Source of the DNA: Azohydromonas caseinilytica
Lineage (GTDB): Bacteria; Pseudomonadota; Gammaproteobacteria; Burkholderiales; Burkholderiaceae_C
Length of the DNA stretch: 61,154 bases
Assembly (NCBI RefSeq): GCF_012927045.1
Contig: NZ_JABBFW010000032.1
Coordinates: forward strand, 1 to 61,154
Direction of reading: 5' to 3'
The position numbers and the translations under genes are program-made. Below are positions 8,722 through 18,303 of this stretch, piece by piece (position 1 is the first letter of the stretch; the number at the start of each line of letters is the position of its first letter). The notes under the pieces were generated by a model. That model searched no databases. It was given only the letters and a program-made list of their open reading frames with translations, and was not told the DNA's origin.

Positions 8722-9290
8722 GGGTCGTGGGTGCTGATCAGGGCCAGCCCGCCGCGCTCCAGGTGCAGCGCCAGGCGAACGGTGAAATCCAGGCGCGCGG
8801 CCTCGTCCAGCGCGGCCAGCGGCTCATCGAGCAGCCACAGCTTGCGCCGGGTGAGCACCAGCCGCGTCAGCGCCACGCGCCGGCGTTGCCCCTGCGACAG
8901 CCGCCGCACCGGCGCGCGCACCAGCGCGCCCAGCCCGGCGCCCTGCAGCGCCTGCTCGATGCGCCCCGTGGTCTGGGCTTCGCCGCCCAGGCGCAGCAGG
9001 TGGTCCAGGTTCTCCACGGGCGTGAGCGCCTCGTGCAGGCCCTCGCGGTGGCCGATGAAGCACAGGTCCAGGCACATCGCCTCGCGCGCGGCGCGGCCTT
9101 CGAAGCCCTGCCAGCGCAGCTGCTGCGCGTGCAGCGGCTGCAGCCCGGCCAGGCTGCGCAGCAGCGTGGTCTTGCCCGCGCCGTTGGCGCCCTCGACCAG
9201 CAGCGCCTGGCCCGCGAGCAGGCGCAAATTGAAGCCCTCGCACAGCAGCCGCCCGCCGCGTACCAGTTGCAGGTCGGTGATGTCGAGCAT
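8655..9290 (-). CDS. ccmA: Heme ABC exporter ATPase CcmA
   Basis: A 211-residue ABC ATPase. Seen: Walker A GANGAGKT (residues 34-41), signature LSQGQRRR, Walker B WLLDEPLAALD and the switch histidine in STHD. It powers release of heme-loaded CcmE in system I maturation. The ATG at 9290 starts the domain properly and lies 7 bases after the napC stop. The C-terminus overlaps the ccmB start. Confidence 0.94.
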   Translation of the reverse strand: MLDITDLQLVRGGRLLCEGFNLRLLAGQALLVEGANGAGKTTLLRSLAGLQPLHAQQLRWQGFEGRAAREAMCLDLCFIGHREGLHEALTPVENLDHLLRLGGEAQTTGRIEQALQGAGLGALVRAPVRRLSQGQRRRVALTRLVLTRRKLWLLDEPLAALDEAARLDFTVRLALHLERGGLALISTHDPWPSSAPSMPRLHLPAPLPQAA

Positions 9291-9297
9291 GCGGCTC

Positions 9298-9900
9298 CTA
9301 GCGCACCGTCTCGACGCCGGCCATGTCGGGCAGCTTGTGCGCAATGCCCTTGTGGCAGTCGATGCAGGTCTTCTGCCCGCTGGCGAGGTCGGTGCTGTGC
9401 GCGGCCACCGCGCGCGGGCTCTGGCGCGTGAAGTCCATGGACTCGAACTGGTGGCAGTTGCGGCATTCCAGCGAGTTGTTGGCCTTCAGGCGCTCCCATT
9501 CGTGCTCGGCCAGCGTGCGGCGCATCGCGCCGAACTTCTCGGGCGTGTCGATGCTGCCGAAGACCTTGCCCCAGACCTCCTTGGACGCCTGCATCTTGCG
9601 GGCCATCTTGTCGGTCCAGTTGTGCGGCACGTGGCAGTCGCTGCACTTGGCGCGCACGCCCGAGCGGTTGGTGAAGTGGATGGTGCCTTGCAGCTCCTGG
9701 TAGACGTTGTCGCGCATCTCGTGGCAGCCGGTGCAGAAGGCCTCCGTGTTGGTCGCTTCCAGCGCGGTGTTGAAGCCGCCCCAGAAGATCACGCCGGCGA
9801 CGAAGCCGCCCACGGTCAGGAAGCCCAGGCTATAGAAGCGGCTGGGGCTGCGCAACACCTTCCAGTAGCGGCGCAGCAGGTTGATGGGGCCCTTGAGCAT
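9298..9900 (-). CDS. napC: Membrane tetraheme cytochrome NapC
   Basis: A 200-residue quinol dehydrogenase of the NapC/NirT family. One N-terminal membrane anchor (about residues 22-42) is followed by four heme sites: CTGCH, CSDCH, CRNCH and CIDCH. It passes electrons from the quinol pool to NapAB in the periplasm. It lies between napB and ccmA in the same operon, so its hemes are attached by the machinery encoded immediately downstream. Confidence 0.95.
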   Translation of the reverse strand: MLKGPINLLRRYWKVLRSPSRFYSLGFLTVGGFVAGVIFWGGFNTALEATNTEAFCTGCHEMRDNVYQELQGTIHFTNRSGVRAKCSDCHVPHNWTDKMARKMQASKEVWGKVFGSIDTPEKFGAMRRTLAEHEWERLKANNSLECRNCHQFESMDFTRQSPRAVAAHSTDLASGQKTCIDCHKGIAHKLPDMAGVETVR

Positions 9901-9910
9901 GCCGGCCCCC

Positions 9911-10402
9911 TCAGCGCTGCGGCGCGCTGGCGCCGCCGCGCTGGCGCTGCTGCTCGGCGCGCAGCAGCTCGTTGACGTCCACGAAGCGGTTCTCCACCAG
10001 CGGCTTGAGATCGACCTGCGGCACGTGGCACTGGGTGCAGAAGTAGCGCCGCGGCGAGAGCTCGGCCAGGTGGTTGCCCTGGCGGTCCTGGTAGTGGGTG
10101 ATGCTGATCATGGGCGCGCCGCTGGCCTGCGTCTGGGTGCGCGCGTGGCAGAACATGCAGCGGTTGGCGTTCTTGTCGAGTTGGTAGTTGTCGATCTTGT
10201 GCGGGATCACCGGCGGCTGCATGGCGTAGTTGCGCACGCGCCGGATGTCGGAGTTGTCCGAGTTCATCAGCGGCGGCGGCGGCGTGGTCTCCGTGATGGG
10301 CGCGCCGCGCATGCGGTCGGTCATGTCCATGGCCAGCGCCACGCCGGCCACCGTGGCGGCGGCCAGGCCCAGCAGCACCCCGAGGCCTTGCTTGACGTTC
10401 AT
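9911..10402 (-). CDS. napB: Diheme cytochrome NapB (small subunit)
   Basis: A 163-residue periplasmic cytochrome c with a signal peptide ending near ALAMD and two heme sites, CMFCH and CTQCH. It is the electron-transfer subunit of periplasmic nitrate reductase. The start ATG at 10402 overlaps the napA stop as ATGA; the open frame further upstream lies within napA and is not used. Confidence 0.94.
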   Translation of the reverse strand: MNVKQGLGVLLGLAAATVAGVALAMDMTDRMRGAPITETTPPPPLMNSDNSDIRRVRNYAMQPPVIPHKIDNYQLDKNANRCMFCHARTQTQASGAPMISITHYQDRQGNHLAELSPRRYFCTQCHVPQVDLKPLVENRFVDVNELLRAEQQRQRGGASAPQR

Positions 10403-12990
10403 ACCGTGCCTCCCTGCGGCGGCAGCCCGCCGGCCTTGCGGATCGAGACGGCGCACTTCTTGTAGTCCGTCTGCAGCGAGATCGGGCAGGTGGCGTCGAG
10501 CGTGACCTTGTTGACGAGCTGGCTGGCGTCGAAGAAGGGCATGAACACCAGCCCCGGCGGCGGCTTGTCGCGCCCGCGCGTCTCCACGCGGGTGCGGACG
10601 CTGCCGCGGCGCGAGGTGATCTCCACGATCTCGCCGCGGCGCACGCCCAGCGCGCGCGCGTCCTCCGGGTGCATGAAGCACACGGCATTCGGGAAGGCGC
10701 GGTAGAGCTCGGGCACGCGCCGCGTCATGGTGCCGGTGTGCCAGTGCTCCAGCACCCGGCCCGTGCACAGCCAGAACGGGAACTGCTTGTCGGGCTCCTC
10801 GGCCGCGGGCTCGTAGGGCAGCGCCCACAGCACCGCCTTGCCGTCGGGGTTGCCGTAGAAGCGGAAGCCCTCGCCGGCCTTGACGTAGGGGTCGGTGCCC
10901 TCGCGGTAGCGCCAGCGCGTCTCCTTGCCCTCCACCACCGGCCAGCGCAGGCCCGTGACCTTGTGGTAGGTGTCGAAGGGCGCGAGGTCATGGCCGTGGC
11001 CGCGGCCGAAGCTGGCGTACTCCTCGAACAGCCCCTTCTGCACGTAGAAGCCGGCCGAGCGGGCGTCGTCGTTGTCGTAGCCCGCCTCCATCTCGCCCAG
11101 CGGGAAGCGGTCCACCACGCCGTTGCGGAACACCAGGTCGTACAGCGTCTTGCCGCGCCACTGCGGCTTGGCCGCCAGCAGCTCCGCGGGCCAGACCTCC
11201 TCCATCTTGAAGCGCTTGCTGAACTCCATGAGCTGCCACAGGTCCGAGCGCGCCTGCCCCGGCGGCTTGACCAGCTGGTGCCAGAACTGGGTGCGGCGCT
11301 CGGCGTTGCCGTAGGCGCCCTCCTTCTCCACCCACATCGCCGTGGGCAGGATCAGATCGGCGGCCATGGTGGAGACGGTGGGATAGGGGTCCGACACCAC
11401 CACGAAGTTGTCCGGGTTGCGGAAGCCCGGATAGATCTCCTGCACGACGTTGGGCCCGGCCTGCATGTTGTTGTTGGCCATCACCCAGTAGGCGTTGAGC
11501 TTGCCGTCCTTGAGCATGCGGCTCTGCAGCACGGCGTGGTAGCCGGGCTTGTCGGGGATGGTGCCGTCGGGCAGCTGCCAGATGTGCTCGGCCTCGGCGC
11601 GGTGCTTGGGGTTGGTCACCACCATGTCCGCGGGCAGCCGGTGGCTGAAGGTGCCCACCTCGCGCGCGGTGCCGCAGGCCGAGGGCTGGCCGGTGAGCGA
11701 GAACGGGCTGTTGCCCGGCGTGCTGATCTTGCCGGTGAGCAGGTGCAGGTTGTAGAGCAGGTGCGAGCACCAGGTGCCGCGCGTGTGCTGGTTGAAGCCC
11801 ATGGTGAAGAAGGACATCACCTTGACCTTCGGGTCGGCGTAGAGCTTGGCCAGCGCCTCCAGCCGCTCGCGCGGCACGTTGGAGAGCTTGGCCGTGTAGT
11901 CCAGCGTGTAGGTGCTGACGAAGCGCGCGTACTCGTCGAAGGTCGCGGGCTGGCCGCCGCCGGCGTTGTTCCAGTTCTTGGCCTTCTGCTGCAGCGGGTG
12001 GTTGGGGCGCAGGCCGTAGCCGATGTCGGTGTTGCCGACCATGAAGCGCGTGTGGCGCTCCACGAAGGCCCGGTTCACCGCCTTGTTCTGGATGATGTAG
12101 TTGGCGATGTAGTTGAGGATGGCCAGGTCGGTCTGCGGCCGGAAGGTGAGCGTGAGGTCGGAGAGGTCGTAGCAGCGGTGCTCGTACACCGACAGCGTGG
12201 CCACCTTGACGTGCGGCGCCGAGAGCCGCCGGTCGGTGACGCGCGTCCACAGGATGGGGTGCATCTCCGCCATGTTGGAGCCCCACAGCACGAAGGCGTC
12301 GGCCTGCTCGATGTCGTCGTAGCAGCCCATGGGCTCGTCCATGCCGAAGGTGCGCATGAAACCGGCCACGGCCGAGGCCATGCAGTGGCGCGCGTTGGGG
12401 TCGAGGTTGTTGGTGCGCAAGCCCGCCTTCATCATCTTGGCCGCGGCGTAGCCCTCCCACACGGTCCACTGCCCCGAGCCGAACATGCCGACGCCGGTGG
12501 GGCCCTTGTCCTTGAGCACGCGCTTGAACTGCGCGGCCATGGTGTCGAAGGCCACGTCCCAGCTCACGGGCTGGAACTCGCCGTCCTTGGCGTAGCGGCC
12601 GTCCTTCATGCGCAGCAGCGGCTGGGTGAGCCGGTCCTCGCCGTACATGATCTTGGACAGGAAGTAGCCCTTGACGCAGTTGATGCCGCGGTTGACCTCG
12701 GCGTTGGGGTCGCCGTGCGTGGCGACCACGCGCCCGTCCTTGACGGCCACGTTGACGCCGCAGCCCACGCCGCAGAAGCGGCACGGCGCCTTGGACCACT
12801 TGAGCTGCGTGCGCGCGGCGTCGGTGACGACGTTCTGCGCGGCGGCGTCCAGCGGCAGCCCGGCAGCCAGCGCGGCACTGGCCGCGGCGCTGGCGCGCAC
12901 GAACTCGCGCCGCGTGCAGCCGCAGCCACCGGCCTCGGCCTCGCTCTCGGCGCGGGCCTCGACCACGGGAATGGGAAAGGGATTCGACAT
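10399..12990 (-). CDS. napA: Periplasmic nitrate reductase catalytic subunit NapA
   Basis: An 863-residue molybdenum enzyme reducing nitrate to nitrite. A twin-arginine export signal TRREFVRAS (residues 26-34) is followed by the [4Fe-4S] ligands C70, C73, C77 and C105 and by the molybdenum cysteine C203 in [11 protein letters not shown]. Length is slightly above the usual 830 because of a 20-residue N-terminal extension rich in Glu and Ala before the Tat motif. It needs NapD for maturation and bis-MGD cofactor. Confidence 0.97.
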   Translation of the reverse strand: MSNPFPIPVVEARAESEAEAGGCGCTRREFVRASAAASAALAAGLPLDAAAQNVVTDAARTQLKWSKAPCRFCGVGCGVNVAVKDGRVVATHGDPNAEVNRGINCVKGYFLSKIMYGEDRLTQPLLRMKDGRYAKDGEFQPVSWDVAFDTMAAQFKRVLKDKGPTGVGMFGSGQWTVWEGYAAAKMMKAGLRTNNLDPNARHCMASAVAGFMRTFGMDEPMGCYDDIEQADAFVLWGSNMAEMHPILWTRVTDRRLSAPHVKVATLSVYEHRCYDLSDLTLTFRPQTDLAILNYIANYIIQNKAVNRAFVERHTRFMVGNTDIGYGLRPNHPLQQKAKNWNNAGGGQPATFDEYARFVSTYTLDYTAKLSNVPRERLEALAKLYADPKVKVMSFFTMGFNQHTRGTWCSHLLYNLHLLTGKISTPGNSPFSLTGQPSACGTAREVGTFSHRLPADMVVTNPKHRAEAEHIWQLPDGTIPDKPGYHAVLQSRMLKDGKLNAYWVMANNNMQAGPNVVQEIYPGFRNPDNFVVVSDPYPTVSTMAADLILPTAMWVEKEGAYGNAERRTQFWHQLVKPPGQARSDLWQLMEFSKRFKMEEVWPAELLAAKPQWRGKTLYDLVFRNGVVDRFPLGEMEAGYDNDDARSAGFYVQKGLFEEYASFGRGHGHDLAPFDTYHKVTGLRWPVVEGKETRWRYREGTDPYVKAGEGFRFYGNPDGKAVLWALPYEPAAEEPDKQFPFWLCTGRVLEHWHTGTMTRRVPELYRAFPNAVCFMHPEDARALGVRRGEIVEITSRRGSVRTRVETRGRDKPPPGLVFMPFFDASQLVNKVTLDATCPISLQTDYKKCAVSIRKAGGLPPQGGTV

Positions 12991-13008
12991 GAAGAAGCTC
13001 CCTGCGCC

Positions 13009-13287
13009 TTACGGCATCTCCTGTTGCATGGCCTCCCAGGGCTCGGTGTGCTGGTAGACCAGCGCCACGTTGAGCACCCCGGGCAAATCGCGCAGCGCCG
13101 ACAGCGTCTGCATCACGCCCTGCGCGCTGTCGTGCTCGACCACCACCACCAGCCGCCCGTCCTCGGCCCATTGCGCCAGCGCGGCGCCGGGCAGCGACGG
13201 GATCTCGCCGCGCAGCCGTGCCACGGCTTCGGCACGGGCCTGCACCAGCACGCCGGCGATGTGGACCTCGCTGCCCGGGCCGCTCAC
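13009..13287 (-). CDS. napD: NapA maturation chaperone NapD
   Basis: A 92-residue cytoplasmic protein with the ferredoxin-like NapD fold pattern: HIAGVLVQA near the start, central VVVVEHDSAQGVMQTL, and GVLNVALVYQH near the end. NapD binds the Tat signal of NapA until cofactor insertion is complete. The start appears to be GTG at 13287. It lies between napE and napA. Confidence 0.9.
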   Translation of the reverse strand: MSGPGSEVHIAGVLVQARAEAVARLRGEIPSLPGAALAQWAEDGRLVVVVEHDSAQGVMQTLSALRDLPGVLNVALVYQHTEPWEAMQQEMP

Positions 13288-13363
13288 TGGTGCACCCTCG
13301 CGCTGCGCGCGGTCCCGCCAAGCGGGACGGATCGCCCCCTTCGGAGCGGCCGTGCGGGGCCGC

Positions 13364-13570
13364 TCATCCGGGCAGGTCCCCGGTGATGAGCTGGTACATC
13401 CAGACGATGAAGCCCCAGCCGGCCACGGTGACCACCGCCAGCACCGGCGCGGTCACCACGGTCAGGAAGATGAAGCTGCGCCACTCCTCCTGGTGGGTGG
13501 AGGGCGCATCCGGATCGGCGGGATGGACGGACGAGGTGGACGGCTCGGCAGGTGTGGACGAACTTTTCAT
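13364..13570 (-). CDS. napE: Periplasmic nitrate reductase membrane protein NapE
   Basis: A 68-residue protein with a polar N-terminus, the motif EEWRSFIFLTVVTAP and a single membrane helix ending WMYQLITGDLPG, typical of NapE. Its function is not well defined; it is usually the first gene of napEDABC operons, as here. The ATG at 13570 follows 13 non-coding bases after a TTTCAACA stretch. No NapF, NapG or NapH gene is present, so electrons must come through NapC alone. Confidence 0.85.
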   Translation of the reverse strand: MKSSSTPAEPSTSSVHPADPDAPSTHQEEWRSFIFLTVVTAPVLAVVTVAGWGFIVWMYQLITGDLPG

Positions 13571-13901
13571 TGTTGAAAGGCGGGCGTCGCGAGAGCTGAT
13601 GCCCGGAAACCCCGGGCAATGCCCGTGCCCATCCCTGGTGCATTCCGACGCAAAACCAATGCAATGCCATGGATGCGCGGGCTGCGCAGGCAGGGTGGTT
13701 GCGGCCGTACTCGCCACCGGCGCCTCGATGGACGGGTGTGGCGCCATGGCCAGGCCGCGGATGCAGGCGGAACGAGGCTTGCTCCAGGCGGTGCCTGTCG
13801 GGAAGGACTTACCTGTCCTGGCCAGGCCGGGGGCCGGCGCGGCGTCTGCGACACTGTGCTTCCTTGCTGTATTCCCGGCCCGACGCGGCCCCCGTTGCCG
13901 C
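13571..13901. promoter_or_regulatory. Divergent nap / ureD intergenic region
   Basis: This 331-base gap separates the divergent napE and ureD starts and must hold both promoters. The clearest element is a 19-base inverted repeat at 13600-13618 (TGCCCGG, five bases, CCGGGCA). I find no convincing FNR/Dnr-type TTGAT-N4-ATCAA site and no clean sigma-70 pair by eye. Confidence 0.5.
13600..13618. promoter_or_regulatory. Perfect inverted repeat upstream of napE
   Basis: TGCCCGG and CCGGGCA flank a five-base spacer, 30 bases upstream of the napE start codon. It could be an operator or a hairpin in the nap leader RNA. Which one cannot be decided from sequence; the high background GC makes chance palindromes more likely than usual. 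Confidence 0.4.
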
Positions 13902-14723
13902 ATGGCCTGGCACGCAGAACTCTCGATCCGCTACTTCCCCGACCGCGACCGCACCGTCGCCCTGGACCGCCACGAAGGCCCGCTGCGCGTGCTGCAGCGG
14001 CTCTACCCCGAAGGCCCGCGCGTGTGCCACCACGTGCTGGTGCATCCGCCCGGCGGCGTGGCCGGCGGCGACGAACTGCACGTGAAGTTGCAGCTCGAAG
14101 CCGGCAGCCACGCGCTGCTGACCACCCCGGGCGCCACGCGCTTCTACCGCAGCCTGGGCGAGACGGCGCTGCAGAGCGTGCGGGCCACGCTGCAGGGCGA
14201 CGCGCGGCTGGAGTGGCTGCCGCTGGAGGCCATTGCCCATGACGCCTGCCGCGCCGAGAACCGCCAGCGCTTCGAGCTGCGCGACCAGGCGCAGATGATC
14301 GGCTGGGACGTGATCGCGCTGGGCCTGCCCGCGGCCGGCGATCCCTGGCGCCGCGGCCGCTTCCTGCAGCACCTGGAGCTGCCCGGCGTCTGGCTGGAGC
14401 GCGGGCTCATCGACGCCGCCGACATCCGGCTGCTGGACAGCCCGCTGGGCTGGGCCGGCTCCCGCGTGCTGGCCACGCTGTGGTTCGCCTCGGCGCAGCC
14501 ACTGCCCGCCTCGCTGCGCGAGGCGCTGCTGGAGGCCGGCCGCGCGCTGTGCGAGGGCGAGCTCCGGGCCGGCGTCACCAGCCCCTCGCCGCGCGTGGTG
14601 GTGCTGCGCATGCTGGCCGCGCGCGTGGAGCCGGCGCAGCGGCTGATGCAGGCGCTGTGGGCTCGCTGGCGCGAAGTGGGGTGGAACCTGCCGGCTTGTG
14701 CGCCGCGGGTGTGGGGGACGTAG
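13902..14723 (+). CDS. ureD: Urease accessory protein UreD
   Basis: A 273-residue protein of the UreD/UreH family, which forms the UreDFG scaffold that delivers nickel to apo-urease. Seen: PPGGVAGGDELHVKL near residue 45, TTPGATRFYRS, EWLPLEAIAHDAC and the C-terminal VVVLRMLAARVEPAQRLMQALW. The frame is open far upstream, but the ATG at 13902 begins the family N-terminus MAWHAELS. It lies 22 kb from ureABC, unlike most Comamonadaceae where it directly precedes ureA. Confidence 0.92.
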   Translation: MAWHAELSIRYFPDRDRTVALDRHEGPLRVLQRLYPEGPRVCHHVLVHPPGGVAGGDELHVKLQLEAGSHALLTTPGATRFYRSLGETALQSVRATLQGDARLEWLPLEAIAHDACRAENRQRFELRDQAQMIGWDVIALGLPAAGDPWRRGRFLQHLELPGVWLERGLIDAADIRLLDSPLGWAGSRVLATLWFASAQPLPASLREALLEAGRALCEGELRAGVTSPSPRVVVLRMLAARVEPAQRLMQALWARWREVGWNLPACAPRVWGT

Positions 14724-14750
14724 GAAGAGACCAGGCAGCTGCGTTTTCTT

Positions 14751-14871
14751 ACCCCCTCGCCACCGCGCAGCGGGGGAGAGGGCTGGGGTGAGGGGGCGCT
14801 GCCGCAGGCAGCGTGTTCGCCAGGGTTGCGCCCTCGCCCCTGCCCCTCTCCCGCTTCGCGGGTGAAGGGAA
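14751..14871. repeat. Dispersed GC-rich palindromic repeat (CCCTCTCCC family)
   Basis: Two inverted arms, around 14751-14796 and 14830-14871, contain CCCTCGCC/GGGGAGAGGGCTGGGG and CCTCTCCCGCTTCGCGGG-like sequences. A related short copy lies at about 24119-24160 between urtB and urtA. Such elements are common between genes in Burkholderiales; here it fills the ureD-lplT gap. Confidence 0.65.
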
Positions 14872-15016
14872 GCGCAGCGCAGCGCATCGGCCTTTTGGCG
14901 TCAGCACAGCAGCCTCTCTCGCACGTGCCCCTCCCGGCGTCCGGACCCACCTGGATGCCGCCACCTGTAAGCATCGGTATCCTGGGCTCGTCGCCACCCG
15001 AACAAGGCCGCGCCCC

Positions 15017-16906
15017 ATGGAACCCGCCAACCAGTTCGCCCTGCTGCGCCAGCGCCGCTTCGCGCCCTTCTTCTGGACGCAGTTCCTGGGCGCGCTCAAC
15101 GACAACCTGTTCAAGTTCGCGCTAACGGTGCTGGTGACCTACCAGCTGCAGCTGGCCTGGCTGCCGCCGGCCTACGCCGGGCTGGTGATCGGGGCGCTGT
15201 TCATCTCGCCCTTCCTGCTGTTCTCGGCCACCAGCGGCCAGCTTGCCGACCGCTTCGACAAGCGCGCGCTCATGCGCGCCGTCAAGACGCTGGAGATCGC
15301 CATCATGGCCCTGGCCGCCTGGGGCTTCGTCGGCCAGCACGTGGCGCTGCTGCTGGGCTGCGTGTTCCTGATGGGCCTGCACTCCACGCTGTTCGGCCCG
15401 GTGAAATACGCCTACCTGCCGCAGCACCTGGGCGAGCATGAGCTCACCGGCGGCAACGGCATGGTGGAGATGGGCACCTTCGTCGCCATCCTGCTGGGCA
15501 ACGTCGCCGGCGGGCTGCTGATCGCGCTGCCCGAATCGGGCGCGCAACTGGCCGCGGCGGCCTGCGTGGCGCTGGCGCTGCTGGGACGGTTGAGCGCGCA
15601 GCTCATCCCGCCCTCGCCCGCCGCCGACCCGGGGCTGCCCATCAATTGGAACCCCGTCACCGAGACCTGGCGCAACCTGCGCCTGGCGCACGGCAACCTG
15701 GTGGTGTTCCGCTCCATGCTGGGCATCTCGTGGATGTGGTTCTTCGGCGCCGTGTTCCTGAGCCAGTTCCCGGCCTTCGCCAAGGAGGTGCTGCACGGCG
15801 ACGAGCACGTGGCCTCGCTGCTGCTGGTGGTGTTCTCGGTGGGCATCGGCGCGGGCTCGCTGCTGTGCGAGCGGCTGTCGCGGCGCCAGGTGGAAATCGG
15901 CCTGGTGCCCTTCGGGGCGATCGGCATGAGCCTGTTCGCCATCGACCTGTACTTCGCCGTGCGCGCGCTGCCCGCGCCGGCGGCGGGGCTGCAGGGGCTG
16001 GGCGCCTTCGCGGCGCGGGGCGCGAGCTGGCGCCTGCTGATCGACCTGGGCGCGCTGGCGCTGTGCGCCGGGCTCTACAGCGTGCCGATGTACGCCCTGG
16101 TGCAGATGCGCGCGCAGCCCACGCACCGCGCCCGCGTCATTGCCGCCAACAACATCCTCAACGCGCTGTTCATGGTGGCCAGCAGCCTGATCGCCGCGCT
16201 GATGCTGCGTGCCGGGCTGGACATCCCGCAGATCTTCCTCGCCATGGGCCTGGCCAACGCGCTGGTGGCGGCCTACATCTTCCTGCTGGTGCCGGAGTAC
16301 CTGCTGCGCTTTGCCTCGTACATCGCCTCGCACTGCATGTACCGCTTCCGCGTGGAGGGCCGGGAGCACATCCCGGCCACGGGGCCGGCGCTGCTGGCCT
16401 GCAACCACGTCAGCTACGTCGATGCGCTGCTCATTGCCGCCGCCAGCCCGCGGCCGATCCGCTTCCTGATGGACCACCGCATCTTCGCCACGCCGCTGCT
16501 GGGCTGGCTGTTCCGGCTGGCCAAAGCCATCCCGATCGCGCCGCAGCGCGAGGACCCCGAGGCCTACGAGCGCGCCTTCGCGCGCGCCTGCCAGGCGCTG
16601 GAGGACGGCGAGCTGGTGGGCATCTTCCCGGAGGGCGCCATCACCCGCGACGGCCGGCTGCAGCCCTTCAAGGGCGGGATCATGAAGATCCTGCGCTCGC
16701 ACCCGGTGCCGGTGGTCCCGCTGGCGCTGCACAACCTGTGGGGCTCCAGCTTCTCGCGCATCGACGGCGGCCCGCTGATGAGCCGCCCGCTGCGCCGCGG
16801 CCTGTTCAACCGCGTGGGCCTGGTGGCCGGCGCGCCACTGGCCGCGGCCATGCTGGCCTCGCCCGAGCACCTGCGGGAGCGCATCGAGGAATTGCTGGGG
16901 GTGTGA
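15017..16906 (+). CDS. Lysophospholipid transporter / 1-acylglycerol-3-phosphate acyltransferase fusion (LplT-Aas type)
   Basis: A 629-residue two-domain protein. Residues 1 to about 415 form an MFS transporter (about 12 hydrophobic segments; FWTQFLGALNDNLFKF at the start is typical of LplT). Residues about 440-629 are a PlsC-type acyltransferase with NH464-x4-D469 in NHVSYVD and FPEGAITRDG. Known relatives flip lysophospholipid inward and re-acylate it. The frame extends upstream through the palindromic repeat, but the ATG at 15017 starts the MFS domain. The AMP-binding domain of full Aas is absent. Confidence 0.88.
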   Translation: MEPANQFALLRQRRFAPFFWTQFLGALNDNLFKFALTVLVTYQLQLAWLPPAYAGLVIGALFISPFLLFSATSGQLADRFDKRALMRAVKTLEIAIMALAAWGFVGQHVALLLGCVFLMGLHSTLFGPVKYAYLPQHLGEHELTGGNGMVEMGTFVAILLGNVAGGLLIALPESGAQLAAAACVALALLGRLSAQLIPPSPAADPGLPINWNPVTETWRNLRLAHGNLVVFRSMLGISWMWFFGAVFLSQFPAFAKEVLHGDEHVASLLLVVFSVGIGAGSLLCERLSRRQVEIGLVPFGAIGMSLFAIDLYFAVRALPAPAAGLQGLGAFAARGASWRLLIDLGALALCAGLYSVPMYALVQMRAQPTHRARVIAANNILNALFMVASSLIAALMLRAGLDIPQIFLAMGLANALVAAYIFLLVPEYLLRFASYIASHCMYRFRVEGREHIPATGPALLACNHVSYVDALLIAAASPRPIRFLMDHRIFATPLLGWLFRLAKAIPIAPQREDPEAYERAFARACQALEDGELVGIFPEGAITRDGRLQPFKGGIMKILRSHPVPVVPLALHNLWGSSFSRIDGGPLMSRPLRRGLFNRVGLVAGAPLAAAMLASPEHLRERIEELLGV

Positions 16907-16991
16907 GGGCAGGCTCCGGCGTCTTCGGGCGCGCCAGTTGCCGCTTGGGGCCGATGCATCCCTCACCCTTGCGCAGGCACGGCCCCTCCCC

Positions 16992-17555
16992 ATGACCACC
17001 GAGCTGGAAAAAATGCTCGCCGGCGAGCTCTACGACCCGCTGGACCCGGAGCTCACCGCCATGCGCGAGCGCGCCCGCGACCTGTGCCAGGCGCTCAACG
17101 CCACGCGCGAGGCGCAGGGCCACATCCGCCGTCGCCTCCTGGAGCAGCTGCTGGGCGCCGGCGGCGACACGGTGCGGATGCAGCCACCCTTCCACTGCGA
17201 CTACGGCAGCAACATCGAGCTGGGCGAGAGCGTGTTCTTCAACTTCAACTGCGTGGTGCTGGACGTGTGCCGCGTGCGCATCGGCAGCCACACACTGTTC
17301 GGCCCCGCGGTGCAGATCTACACCGCCATGCACCCGCTGGACGCGATGCAGCGCCGCGGCGAGGAATACGGCCGGCCGGTGGAGCTCGGCGACGACGTGT
17401 GGGTGGGCGGCGGCGCCATCGTGCTGCCGGGCGTGCGCATCGGCTCGCGCTCGGTCATCGGCGCGGGCAGCGTGGTCACGCGCGACGTGCCCGAAGGCGT
17501 GTTCGCCGCCGGCAATCCCTGCCGCGTGATCCGCCGGCTGGAGCTGCGCTGCTGA
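16992..17555 (+). CDS. Maltose/galactoside O-acetyltransferase family protein
   Basis: A 187-residue left-handed beta-helix acetyltransferase. The N-terminal MTTELEKMLAGELYDPLDPEL is the Mac domain typical of maltose O-acetyltransferase, followed by hexapeptide repeats, the catalytic-histidine loop in YTAMHPLDA and the coenzyme A binding end NPCRVIRRL. It transfers acetyl from acetyl-CoA to a sugar hydroxyl. It stands alone downstream of the LplT fusion; the real acceptor is unknown. Confidence 0.85.
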   Translation: MTTELEKMLAGELYDPLDPELTAMRERARDLCQALNATREAQGHIRRRLLEQLLGAGGDTVRMQPPFHCDYGSNIELGESVFFNFNCVVLDVCRVRIGSHTLFGPAVQIYTAMHPLDAMQRRGEEYGRPVELGDDVWVGGGAIVLPGVRIGSRSVIGAGSVVTRDVPEGVFAAGNPCRVIRRLELRC

Positions 17556-17708
17556 GCCACCCCCCCGGGACGACGGCCCAGGCACGCCGTTCACGGGAAA
17601 ACCCGCGCTCTTTGGGAACGGGCCGCTGCGTACGCCTCAAGCGCGGGCCCGGCCCTGCGCCGCGGCGCCCTGCCGCGAGCCTCGCGACCGTTTCCAAGGA
17701 GCACATGC

Positions 17709-18269
17709 ATGAAGTACCCGTCTCCGCCCGTAGCCGCAGCCCTGCTGGGCTGCGCCCTGTCGCTGCCGGCCCTGGGGCATGAGGAGGACCACGCCCATGG
17801 CACCGCCGCCGACGTGCAGGCCCGCCTCAACGGCTTCCAGGAAGTGCCCTCGGTCTCCACCTTCGCCCGCGCCACCTTCAACGCCGACGTGGACCGCGGC
17901 GCCAAGCTCATCACCTGGCAGCTGCGCTACGACGCGCTCGAAGGCGAGGTGCAGCAGGCGCATCTCCACTTCGCGCAGCGTGGCGTCAACGGCGGCATCG
18001 TGGTGTTCCTGTGCAGCAACCTGGACAACGGCCCGGCCGGCACGCCGCTGTGCCCGGGGCCGCACAGCGGCATGCTCAGCGGCAGCATCACGCCCAATGA
18101 CGTCAGCCCGGACATCGCCGCCACGCAGCCCGCCATCACCCAGGGCATCGCCCCGGGCCAGTTCAACGAGATGGTGCGTGCCCTGAACGCCGGCGCCCTC
18201 TACGTCAACGTGCACAGCACGCGCTGGCCCACCGGCGAGGTGCGCGCGCAACTGCAGCCGGGCCGGTAG
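17709..18269 (+). CDS. Exported CHRD domain protein
   Basis: A 186-residue protein with a signal peptide (residues 1-23, ending ALG) and a histidine-rich mature N-terminus HEEDHAHG. The remainder is one CHRD domain: LNGFQEVPSVST, the alternating beta pattern, QAHLHFAQRGVNGGIVVFLC and a closing VNVHSTRWPTGEVRAQL. CHRD domains are extracellular immunoglobulin-like folds of uncertain role. A ribosome site AAGGAG precedes the ATG by 7 bases. Confidence 0.85.
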   Translation: MKYPSPPVAAALLGCALSLPALGHEEDHAHGTAADVQARLNGFQEVPSVSTFARATFNADVDRGAKLITWQLRYDALEGEVQQAHLHFAQRGVNGGIVVFLCSNLDNGPAGTPLCPGPHSGMLSGSITPNDVSPDIAATQPAITQGIAPGQFNEMVRALNAGALYVNVHSTRWPTGEVRAQLQPGR

Positions 18270-18303
18270 CTCGGATCGCCACCAGTGCCCGCACGCCGTT
18301 CTT

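Noticed and set aside
10669-13386. Long plus-strand open frame opposite napA
   Set aside because: Low-complexity translation with no domain; napA on the other strand has complete cofactor motifs.
13571-13901. FNR/Dnr or NarL site for nap
   Set aside because: No sequence close enough to TTGAT-N4-ATCAA or clustered NarL heptamers was found by eye.
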